A stretch of DNA of 64,000 nucleotides from Phytopseudomonas flavescens (lineage in GTDB: Bacteria; Pseudomonadota; Gammaproteobacteria; Pseudomonadales; Pseudomonadaceae), in contig NZ_FNDG01000010.1 of assembly GCF_900100535.1 (NCBI RefSeq), forward strand, positions 1-64,000, given 5' to 3'. Both the position numbers and the translations under genes were made by a program. How positions within the stretch are numbered: the stretch's first letter is position 1; each line of letters starts with the position of its first letter. The notes under the pieces are model-generated. The model had not been told where the DNA came from. It saw only the letters and a program-made list of their open reading frames with translations, and made no database searches. Below, piece by piece: positions 11,194 through 19,104 of the stretch.

Positions 11194-11310
11194 CGGCGAC
11201 AATCGTTGGTGAAACATGCGCCTTGCTCTGTCCAGTTGAGCTACAGCCTGACGGCTGGCGGGAGTCGAACCCGCAACCCTTGCGTCCTGTAGTTACACCG
11301 GCATTCGCCG
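11194..11310 (-). ncRNA. Y RNA-like element 5 (full permuted tRNA module)
   Basis: On the minus strand CGGCGA at the 5' end pairs with TCGCCG at the 3' end, then an internal loop (5' side ATGCC), then GGTG pairs with CACC. Inside comes a T arm (GCGGG-TTCGACT-CCCGC, 11258-11274), a closed acceptor hairpin CAGCC-GTCA-GGCTG (11244-11257), and a D arm GCTC-AACTGGACA-GAGC (11225-11241) with the D-loop GG. The order T arm, acceptor, D arm is that of a tRNA cut open at the anticodon. Bacterial Y RNAs bound by Ro60 orthologues have a tRNA-like domain and a conserved bulged stem with a CGAA-type strand. The array lies directly downstream of rsr. Confidence 0.85.
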
Positions 11311-11343
11311 GGCCAATCGAAAAAGCGTGGAGGCGGGCCTCCT

Positions 11344-11447
11344 GCAGCGACGAGGTGATGGGCACATTCGCTCTACCGACTGAGCTACCCGTTGCCGGGG
11401 CGGGGCTCGAACCCGCGACACACTGTAGTACCCATGGCATTCGCTGC
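11344..11447 (-). ncRNA. Y RNA-like element 4 (full permuted tRNA module, GNRA cap)
   Basis: The outer stem is GCAGCGA with TCGCTGC (7 bp), then an internal loop, then ATGGG with CCCAT (5 bp). The enclosed sequence is a T arm GCGGG-TTCGAGC-CCCGC, a 4-bp acceptor stem CCCG-GCAA-CGGG closed by a GCAA (GNRA) tetraloop, and a D arm GCTC-AGTCGGTA-GAGC with the conserved GG. The T loop keeps the TTCGA consensus needed for D-loop contacts. There is no anticodon arm and no free acceptor end, so it is not a translating tRNA. Neighbouring units share the architecture with different stem sequences. Confidence 0.86.
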
Positions 11448-11475
11448 CGACCCACCGTGGCGGGCCTTGAAAAGA

Positions 11476-11608
11476 TGCGACGACAAAAGTGGTGAAACGT
11501 ATTTTCGTGTTCTGCCATTGAACTACGGCCCCCCAGTGATGGAGCCGACGGGACTCGAACCCGCAACCTCGACCGTGGAAGGGTGTAGTTCCACCGGCAT
11601 TCGTCGCA
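11476..11608 (-). ncRNA. Y RNA-like element 3 (full permuted tRNA module)
   Basis: The outer stem is TGCGACGA with TCGTCGCA (8 bp), an internal loop (ATGCCG opposite TTTTG), then GTGG with CCAC. Inside: T arm GCGGG-TTCGAGT-CCCGT, a seven-pair acceptor stem CGGCTCC with GGGGCCG (one G-T pair) closed by a short loop, then D arm GTTC-AATGGCA-GAAC. TTTCACC precedes the 3' strand, as in element 5. The strand GACGAATG fits the 5' consensus (G-N-CGAA-N-G) that I recall for the Ro-binding stem of bacterial Y RNAs. Confidence 0.87.
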
Positions 11609-11625
11609 AAACCGTTGAATCAGGT

Positions 11626-11712
11626 GGCACGACAAGATGAGTGACTGTTCCGTGTTGCCACGGGCGGGAATCGAACCCGCTTAACCGATGTACAGCCACT
11701 GGCATTCGTGCC
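11626..11712 (-). ncRNA. Y RNA-like element 2 (T arm and acceptor hairpin, no D arm)
   Basis: The outer stem is GGCACGA with TCGTGCC (7 bp), then an internal loop, then AGTG with CACT. Inside is a T arm GCGGG-TTCGATT-CCCGC followed at once by CCGTG-GCAA-CACGG, a 5-bp hairpin with a GCAA tetraloop. The sequence then returns to the outer stem without any D-arm-like hairpin. At 87 nt it is shorter than elements 3-5 (104-133 nt). Confidence 0.84.
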
Positions 11713-11717
11713 TTCGC

Positions 11718-11779
11718 GCGCAGTCGACAAGGGCGTGACGAGACGTCTTGGATGTAGTCCCATCGGCATTCGTATGCGC
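11718..11779 (-). ncRNA. Y RNA-like element 1 (minimal, no tRNA arms)
   Basis: The 5' strand GCGCATACGA pairs with the 3' strand TCGACTGCGC (CGA/TCG, a 2-by-2 mismatch, then GCGCA/TGCGC). It carries the same CGAATGCC...GGACTACA motif as the other four elements and the same TTGTCG motif on the 3' strand, but holds no T arm, acceptor hairpin or D arm. At 62 nt it would be a bare Ro-binding stem with a small variable loop. It lies only 5 nt from element 2. Its status as an independent RNA is less certain than for the others. Confidence 0.65.
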
Positions 11780-11799
11780 TCGAAATCGTTGATCTTGTA

Positions 11800-11823
11800 C
11801 GCCCAGCCCTGATTGGCTGGGCG
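11800..11823 (-). terminator. Hairpin directly after rsr
   Basis: CGCCCAGCC pairs with GGCTGGGCG around a 6-base loop, beginning 5 nt after the rsr stop codon. No T-tract follows (GTACAAG), so it is better seen as a 3'-end stability or processing structure separating rsr mRNA from the Y RNA-like array than as a full terminator. Confidence 0.6.
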
Positions 11824-11828
11824 CGTTC

Positions 11829-13379
11829 TCATACCTCCATCTGCTCGATGGCGTCGACCCAGTGGGCTGCGCCATAGGTACCGGTGGAGAACTGTGCCAC
11901 CACATCGAACACAGCGTCGCTGAAGCCGCCGACATTCAGGATGTCCGCACGATCCGGCGCCTGGGTGGTGCCATGGGGCTGCAGGTCGATGCAGATCAAC
12001 CGCGCTTGCGGGTTGAGGTGCTTGATCCGCTCCCACTGCCGCAGGGTTTCCGTGGCGCCATGAAGCCGGGCGTCGATCCAGGATTCGTTGTCGGAAACCA
12101 GAATCACTGTATCCACCCGCGCCTTGGCGTCCGCCAATTGTTGCAGGGGAGCCGAGCAACGGGTTCCGCCGCCACCGATCGCCGCCAGCTTCTGGGCATT
12201 GCTCATCACGCTGTCGCGCGGGTTGAGCGTTACCTTCACCACCCTGTTCTCGAACGGCAGCACCTGGGCATGCGGTTGCTTGCGCAGGATAGCCGCTGCC
12301 ACCAGTGCCGCGACGTCGATGCAGCGCACCGCCGTGGTCGCACCCTGTCGATAGCCGGTTACCGGGCTCGCCATCGAGCCCGATACGTCCGGGCAGACCA
12401 CCACCTTGCCGCTCAGCACCGGCACGTTGGCCAGCGACAGCTCCAGGGCATCCTGCAGCGCTTCGCGCACCACCAGCGGTACTTCGTTGCTGGCCATGCG
12501 GTAGGCCGCCAGCAGCTGGTAGGGGTAAACCCGCGCCTTGGCCACTGCCTCTGCGTCGGCCAGCCGGGCGGCGACGATTTCCGCGCAGCCCCTGATCTCG
12601 AATGCGCCGTGGCGCAGCAGCGTGTTCAGGTTCATGCGCAGTGCCTGCCAGCCCATGCGTCCTGCCAGTTCGGCCCATTGCGCGGCGTTCAGCGTCTCGT
12701 TGCCGAGCAACTGGAACGGTACCTGCGGCAACTCGTTACTGGTTCCGCTGCGAAACGCCAGCAGGGAGCGGGTCAGCGGTGGCAGCGCAGCGACATCCGC
12801 CGGCTTGCCGATCAGCCAGGCGAAGAACGCCTCGCGCCATGCTTCTGCCGGCTTGGGGTGAACCATCTTCACCACGTCTGCCAGGGAGGGCTGGTTGCCG
12901 ATCGCAGCCTGCAACAGTTGGCGCTCGCTGGCCGTGTTGAGCCAGTTCTGCACCAGTCGCTTGGGCTGCGAGCCCAGGGATTTACGCCCGGTCACACCGC
13001 TACGCAGGATCTGCACGAAGGTGCGCAGCATCTTGCCGTTATCCACCACCTCGGCGAACAGCGCCGGTACCAGGCTCGAACGTTGCGCCGCCAGGGCTGC
13101 CAGCAGCAGGGCGGGCATGTCCTTCATGTGGCCTTTCTTGCGGGCATACAGGGCGGCCTTGGCCACGTAGCGGCTATCCAGTTGAGCGACCAGCGCCAGT
13201 ACGTCGGCCAATTGGGTCTCGGCAGCGGCGTAGTAGGTCTGGTTCAGGCAGCCGGTCACCGCCAGTTGCGCCAGCTTGTGCTTGGGCTTGTAGGTGTAAG
13301 CCGGAGCCTGTGCCTTGTTCAGCGTATCGCTGGCTGGCAGTTGCGCTTGCTGGGTATTGAACAGCTTGAAGTTGGCCAT
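11829..13379 (-). CDS. rsr: Ro60 orthologue Rsr (TROVE and vWA domains)
   Basis: A 516-residue RNA-binding protein. The N-terminal two thirds is a TROVE/HEAT-like ring (VTGCLNQTYY, YVAKAALYARKKGHMKDMPALLLA); the C-terminal third is a von Willebrand A domain with an intact MIDAS motif, CPDVSGSMASPVTG, near residue 331. Known bacterial Ro60 orthologues bind Y RNAs through the ring and work with exonucleases in RNA maturation and decay after stress. Length is close to D. radiodurans Rsr (about 530). It is the first gene of the operon that continues through the Y RNA-like array to rtcB, as in Salmonella rsr-yrl-rtcBA. Ribosome binding site is weak. Transcription likely starts about 30 bases upstream from a sigma-54 promoter. 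Confidence 0.94.
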   Translation of the reverse strand: MANFKLFNTQQAQLPASDTLNKAQAPAYTYKPKHKLAQLAVTGCLNQTYYAAAETQLADVLALVAQLDSRYVAKAALYARKKGHMKDMPALLLAALAAQRSSLVPALFAEVVDNGKMLRTFVQILRSGVTGRKSLGSQPKRLVQNWLNTASERQLLQAAIGNQPSLADVVKMVHPKPAEAWREAFFAWLIGKPADVAALPPLTRSLLAFRSGTSNELPQVPFQLLGNETLNAAQWAELAGRMGWQALRMNLNTLLRHGAFEIRGCAEIVAARLADAEAVAKARVYPYQLLAAYRMASNEVPLVVREALQDALELSLANVPVLSGKVVVCPDVSGSMASPVTGYRQGATTAVRCIDVAALVAAAILRKQPHAQVLPFENRVVKVTLNPRDSVMSNAQKLAAIGGGGTRCSAPLQQLADAKARVDTVILVSDNESWIDARLHGATETLRQWERIKHLNPQARLICIDLQPHGTTQAPDRADILNVGGFSDAVFDVVAQFSTGTYGAAHWVDAIEQMEV

Positions 13380-13419
13380 CGTGGCGTCTCGCTCTGTGTT
13401 TCCGTGTTGCCAGAGTTAT

Positions 13420-13435
13420 TGCAGCCGCTGTGCCA
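13420..13435 (-). promoter_or_regulatory. Sigma-54 (-24/-12) promoter of the rsr-rtc operon
   Basis: On the minus strand TGGCACAGCGGCTGCA matches the RpoN consensus TGGCAC-N5-TTGCA with GG and GC at exact spacing. The predicted start of transcription is about 12 bases on, leaving a leader of roughly 30 nt before rsr. RtcR is a sigma-54-dependent activator, which supports the call. Confidence 0.9.
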
Positions 13436-13625
13436 GCTTTTCGTTTTTCGCACTTATTTAATTTTAAGTAAATGATTTATAAGGATTTAAATTTATTTTT
13501 GGAGGATTCTTTGACGAAGTGATTGGTGGGTTCTCTCTGATTTTTATAGATGAATGGATAGTTTTTTATATTTTTAGATAATATTTGCAAATCGTCTTCC
13601 ATCCGGAAAATCAGAGGCAACTGAC
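13436..13625. promoter_or_regulatory. AT-rich divergent control region between rsr and rtcR
   Basis: 190 bases, very AT-rich against a GC-rich background, between the sigma-54 promoter and rtcR. It should contain the upstream activating sites of RtcR and the rtcR promoter. An imperfect dyad (ACTTA...TAAGT at about 13450-13468) is visible, but no site can be assigned firmly. AGAGG precedes the rtcR ATG. Confidence 0.6.
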
Positions 13626-15224
13626 ATGGCACGCAAGCGCACGGTCGCAATCGGTTTCATCGGCGCGACCCTGGATCGGGTGGGCAAGGGCGCCAACCGC
13701 TGGAACAAATGGCGACCCAGCATCGGTCTGTGTCAGCAGCCGGATCTGCTCATCGACCGCCTCGAGCTGATTCATGGCGCCGATGCACGTGACATCAGCC
13801 TGGCCGAGCGCGTGCGCGCCGATATCGAGCAGATATCCCCGGAAACCGAAGTGCGCCTGCAGCCGATGCACCTGAGCAACCCTTGGGATTTCGAAGAGGT
13901 CTATGGGGCGCTGCACGATTTCACCAGCGCCTATGCCTTCGACACCGAGCACGAGGATTACCTGGTGCACATCACCACCGGCACCCACGTGGCGCAGATC
14001 TGCTGGTTCCTGCTCACCGAGGCGCGCTACCTGCCGGCACGCCTGGTGCAGACCTCCCCTGCCCGCAGGCGGGACGAAGCGGCCCAGGTCACCGGTACCC
14101 ATGCGCTGATCGACCTCGACCTGTCGCGCTACGACCGCATCGCCACGCGCTTCCAGCACGAGCGCCTGGAGGGCCTGGCCTTTCTCAAGTCGGGTATCGC
14201 GACGCGCAATGCCGCCTTCAACCGTTCCGTCGAGCAGATCGAGCGGGTAGCGGTACGCTCCTCGGCGCCGATGCTGTTGATTGGCCCCACTGGCGCTGGC
14301 AAGTCGTTTTTGGCCCGGCGGGTGTACGAACTCAAGCGCAGTCGTCACCTGGTAAAAGGCCGCTTCGTCGAGGTCAACTGCGCCACGCTGCGTGGCGATG
14401 GCGCCATGTCCGCGTTGTTCGGCCACCTCAAGGGCGCGTTCACCGGCGCGCAGAGTGCCCGCGAGGGGCTGTTGCGCGCCGCCGATGGCGGCATGCTGTT
14501 TCTCGACGAGATCGGTGAGCTGGGGCTCGATGAGCAGGCGATGCTGCTCAAGGCCATCGAGGAAAGACGCTTCTTCCCCATGGGCTCGGACCGCGAGCTG
14601 AGCAGCGATTTCCTGCTGATCGCCGGCACCCACCGGGACCTGCGTGCGCGGGTGGCCGAAGGGTTGTTCCGCGAGGACCTGTACGCGCGCATCAACCTGT
14701 GGACCTTCGAGCTGCCGGGGCTGGCGGGGCGGCGCGAAGACATCGAGCCGAACATCGACTTCGAGCTGCAGCGCCACGCCCGCGAACAGGGGCGCCTGGT
14801 ACGCTTCAACCTGCAGGCGCGACATCGCTACCTGGCCTTCGCCAGTTCCGGCGAAGCGGCCTGGCAGGGCAACTTCCGCGAGCTGTCGGCCTCCATCACC
14901 CGCATGGCCACCCTGGCCGACAGCGGGCGCATCGATGAAGCCCAGGTGCAGGAGGAAATCGAGCGGCTGCGCCGTGCCTGGGGGGCGCCCGCGGACGGAG
15001 GCCTGGCGGCGATACCGGGGGCTGCCGAGCTGGATCTGTTCGACCGGTTGCAACTGGCTGCGGTGATCGACGTCTGTCGTCAGGCCGGCAGCCTGTCCGA
15101 GGCCGGACGGCGGTTGTTCGATGTCAGCCGCCAGGCCAAGGCGCAAGCCAACGATGCCGACCGGCTGCGCAAATACCTGGCCCGCTTCGGGCTGACCTGG
15201 CAGGCGATTCGCGAGCCGGGATGA
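13626..15224 (+). CDS. rtcR: Sigma-54-dependent RNA-repair activator RtcR (CARF-AAA+-HTH)
   Basis: A 532-residue enhancer-binding protein. The N-terminal domain (about 1-185) is the RtcR family sensor, described as CARF-like; it should sense RNA ends or cyclic nucleotides made during RNA damage. The AAA+ domain has Walker A GPTGAGKSF near residue 220, the sigma-54-contacting GAFTGA near 269 and Walker B MLFLDEIGEL near 290. The C-terminus (AGSLSEAGRRLFDVSRQAKA) is a Fis-like helix-turn-helix. Length equals E. coli RtcR (532). Divergent from the rsr-rtc operon, whose promoter is of the -24/-12 type. Confidence 0.96.
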   Translation: MARKRTVAIGFIGATLDRVGKGANRWNKWRPSIGLCQQPDLLIDRLELIHGADARDISLAERVRADIEQISPETEVRLQPMHLSNPWDFEEVYGALHDFTSAYAFDTEHEDYLVHITTGTHVAQICWFLLTEARYLPARLVQTSPARRRDEAAQVTGTHALIDLDLSRYDRIATRFQHERLEGLAFLKSGIATRNAAFNRSVEQIERVAVRSSAPMLLIGPTGAGKSFLARRVYELKRSRHLVKGRFVEVNCATLRGDGAMSALFGHLKGAFTGAQSAREGLLRAADGGMLFLDEIGELGLDEQAMLLKAIEERRFFPMGSDRELSSDFLLIAGTHRDLRARVAEGLFREDLYARINLWTFELPGLAGRREDIEPNIDFELQRHAREQGRLVRFNLQARHRYLAFASSGEAAWQGNFRELSASITRMATLADSGRIDEAQVQEEIERLRRAWGAPADGGLAAIPGAAELDLFDRLQLAAVIDVCRQAGSLSEAGRRLFDVSRQAKAQANDADRLRKYLARFGLTWQAIREPG

Positions 15225-15226
15225 TC

Positions 15227-15318
15227 GTTTTGGTGCTCTTTGTGAATGTTTTTGGTGCGTATTTTTACCCTGAATGCCCCTGTAAATCGGCGGTAATTTA
15301 TGTAAAGGCACCAAAAAC
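15227..15318. promoter_or_regulatory. Repeated GTTTTTGGTGC motif upstream of gdhA
   Basis: GTTTTGGTGC at 15227-15236 is followed by GTTTTTGGTGC at 15248-15258 in the same direction, and by its exact 11-base reverse complement GCACCAAAAAC at 15308-15318. All lie between the rtcR stop and gdhA. A further palindrome GCACTT-TTT-AAGTGC is at 15339-15353. The arrangement suggests a regulator-binding array controlling gdhA; the regulator is unknown. Confidence 0.55.
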
Positions 15319-15326
15319 TTTCATAA

Positions 15327-16754
<1,428 letters not shown>

Positions 16755-17019
16755 ACGCAGCACGCGCAGCAGGGCAATCCTGTTGCGCTATCCCACCCCT
16801 CGTTAGGCAGGGCCAGTGCCCTGATCGATCTGGCAGCCAAAACATCTTCTGTTGGAACCAGCACAGCGGCCGTTCCGTTATGGGTTCTGACTCGCAAAAA
16901 ACACTCAACCATCTCCACTGTCACGACTCTTACACACAAGAGGATGAAAATGCCTCCCCGTTGCGGCAGCAGGATGTCGTCGCGGGTCAGAACAAAACTG
17001 GATTAACGAGAGTCGTGTA

Positions 17020-17469
17020 ATGAAATCGATCCCTGGAATGCTCGAAGGCGCAATGGCCGTCCGCTTCTATCAAAGTGTGAATGGCCCTTTCCCCATCGAA
17101 GTCGGCGCCGCCGTGCCTGGCTCAAGCATGTCCGCCATCGTCAAACCGACTGTCGAGTTGGCAATGCTCGACCCCATGAGTGAAGAGGAGCTTGGGCTGT
17201 CGCTTCTGGAAGCCGAAGCCACCGGGTTGCTGCCAGAAAAGGTCTGTGACCAGCTCAATGCTTTTCTCGGCGGCCGGCGTATAAACTGCACCAGCGCTGC
17301 CGAGGTGAAGGCGATCAACCATCTTTTTCAGGCCTGCGCGATCGAACGTGAGTTCGACCTGGCAACGCTGGCTGCTGCAGCGCTGTATCTGCCAGATGCG
17401 CTACCGGTCGACCAATATCCTGAAACTCTCGCTCGGGATCTATATATTTGCCTAACATTAAAAGCTTAA
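17020..17469 (+). CDS. Hypothetical protein, 149 residues
   Basis: Not recognised. It encodes an acidic, soluble-looking 149-residue protein without signal peptide or membrane segment; the C-terminal half (about 75-149) looks helical (SAAEVKAINHLFQACAIE, LATLAAAALYLP). The ATG is preceded by ACGAGAG. The codon use is closer to the GC-rich backbone than to the AT-rich island that starts immediately after its stop. It stands alone between gdhA and the island. The 265 bases before it show no convincing gene; a 20-codon frame at about 16944 with an AGAGG site could be a leader peptide but is unsupported. Confidence 0.6.
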   Translation: MKSIPGMLEGAMAVRFYQSVNGPFPIEVGAAVPGSSMSAIVKPTVELAMLDPMSEEELGLSLLEAEATGLLPEKVCDQLNAFLGGRRINCTSAAEVKAINHLFQACAIEREFDLATLAAAALYLPDALPVDQYPETLARDLYICLTLKA

Positions 17470-17634
17470 TAGAACTGCTATAGCTATTTTTAATGTGTTT
17501 CGGAGAGTGGTGCACGATAATAAATATTCATATTGTGCTAATGATATTTTCTCAGAATTTACGTAAAATTAAATTGGTCACGTTTATAAAATTTAATGTG
17601 TATTTTTAAAGATAGTATTTATTAGTGGTATATT

Positions 17635-19104
17635 TTAGTAATTTCTATGAATGAAAGTATTTACTCTTTCCATTAACTCGACACGATTCTTGTCGCGAAA
17701 TATTCGAGTTGCCATTTGAACGGGGTCTCCAAAAAAGAATCGCTCATAAAGTGTTTGTCTTCCGGCAAACGCGGATATCGAAACATCCCACGCTAGCCTG
17801 TATAAGTCAATTTTTTCGGCAGCTTCAAGCTTTTCTGTCTGGAAGTATTTTTCAATTTCCTCTTTTAATGGCCCGTTTAGATCTTCTTTAGTTGGTAGTG
17901 CTACTAATCCGCTCGCACCGATCTGCTGAACAATTTCAACCATTCTAGGGTATAAGCGAGGAAACATATATCTGGCAGCGTCTAGAGGATCCCAGTCAGG
18001 AACTAGCATGCCAAACGAGTTAGTTTTCGCCCCAGCCTCTGATGCGACTTTGAAAGCTTTCATAGCCTGCAGCCCAACCCAGATCTCGGCGGTTTTCTCA
18101 TGAATATGCTGAAAACGATCCAATCCGGAACCATGTGTCATAAGGGAAATTAAACCTAAAAAAAACTCTGTTTTTACAATATTTTTGCATACTACTTGAT
18201 ATGAAATATGGGCGGTAGCCCCTGTTGCGTCGTAGAAACGATTGCAAATATCAATATCCCTATAACAAAAAACCCTTTCCCATGGTATAAAAACGTTATC
18301 AAAAATAGCTACCGCATCCATCTCTTCGAATCTGGAACTAAGAGGGTGATTGGTTTTGCCTAAACCATAATCAACAGAGTCTCGGCACAGAAACTTTAGA
18401 CCCTTAGCCGTAGTTGGTATTGCAAACGCGAATGCATAGTCTTTGGTTGCTTCAGAGGTGTCCATTAAACGCGCAGGAAATACTGCGATCTCATCTGCAA
18501 ATGGAAGTGTTGCCACAAGCCTTGCGCCACTTACGAAGAAGCCTGAGTCAGACTCTTTAGTAATATGAGCAGCTATCGTCGGGTCATTCTGAAGCGCTGG
18601 GCTAGCCTGGCGGTTTACTTTGGGGTTTAATAACGTATGAGTTAATGAAAGATCATTGTTTCGAATATAATTGAAGTAGTTAACTACGTTGTTTGAGAAG
18701 GTTTTTCCACCCGTGTCGAAAAAAGCCGAGCAACCAGCAAAAGATGCAATCGATCTATTCATATATGCGGGCTCCCTGCCTAGCATACCTTGGCTAAATT
18801 GCGCGCTTGCGGTTAGAGCTTTTCCAAGAGCATGCAGCTCACTCTTTTCTTTAGGGATAGAAAAAGTCCTACTGATTTTTCTATCCTCACTTGTTACAAG
18901 CATTATTTCGCTTCGTTTCCATTGGTAGTCATACAGCGAGGCTAGAGTCTCTATACCACCTCTTAAGGGGGCAAAATTTCTAACATCTTTCACTAGCTCA
19001 CCCCTATACCAAATATTTGGAGGTGAACTTTCAATACGCCGCAGAAAATCTGATCCCCTTCTTGCTCCGCGGAACTCGCCTTGAAATGTTGTAAAGTCAG
19101 TCAT
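17635..19104 (-). CDS. HpaB-family FADH2-dependent monooxygenase
   Basis: A 489-residue protein of the 4-hydroxyphenylacetate 3-hydroxylase (HpaB) family. It has the N-terminal motif SPPNIWYRGELVKDV followed by RGGIETLASLYDYQW, a middle beta domain (VSGARLVATLPFADEIAVFP), FIPWERVF, and a C-terminal four-helix region. The family uses reduced FAD supplied by a separate reductase to hydroxylate phenols or to oxidise other groups, including in natural-product pathways. No HpaC-type reductase gene is nearby, and no other aromatic-catabolism gene is in this operon, so modification of a peptide or small molecule is a better guess than catabolism. It is the last gene of the operon; its ATG overlaps the upstream stop as TAATGA. 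Confidence 0.85.
   Translation of the reverse strand: MTDFTTFQGEFRGARRGSDFLRRIESSPPNIWYRGELVKDVRNFAPLRGGIETLASLYDYQWKRSEIMLVTSEDRKISRTFSIPKEKSELHALGKALTASAQFSQGMLGREPAYMNRSIASFAGCSAFFDTGGKTFSNNVVNYFNYIRNNDLSLTHTLLNPKVNRQASPALQNDPTIAAHITKESDSGFFVSGARLVATLPFADEIAVFPARLMDTSEATKDYAFAFAIPTTAKGLKFLCRDSVDYGLGKTNHPLSSRFEEMDAVAIFDNVFIPWERVFCYRDIDICNRFYDATGATAHISYQVVCKNIVKTEFFLGLISLMTHGSGLDRFQHIHEKTAEIWVGLQAMKAFKVASEAGAKTNSFGMLVPDWDPLDAARYMFPRLYPRMVEIVQQIGASGLVALPTKEDLNGPLKEEIEKYFQTEKLEAAEKIDLYRLAWDVSISAFAGRQTLYERFFFGDPVQMATRIFRDKNRVELMERVNTFIHRNY

Noticed and set aside
11221..11700. Ordinary tRNA genes in the rsr-rtcB gap
   Set aside because: T-arm and D-arm sequences are tRNA-like, but their order is permuted, no anticodon arm lies between D and T arm, and the acceptor strands are joined into hairpins.
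11296..11779. CRISPR array suggested by five repeats of CGAATGCC
   Set aside because: Repeats are short and irregularly spaced, flanking sequences are tRNA-like and pair with each other, and no cas gene is present; RtcR's CARF-like domain is not evidence for CRISPR.
11153..12678. Minus-strand open frames of 160 and 352 codons across the Y RNA-like region
   Set aside because: They run through structured RNA elements or antisense/alternate frames of rsr, have no similarity and no ribosome sites.
17635..19104. 4-hydroxyphenylacetate catabolism gene hpaB
   Set aside because: No reductase or homoprotocatechuate genes nearby; the neighbours are an exporter and an oxygenase, so a specific catabolic symbol is not justified.
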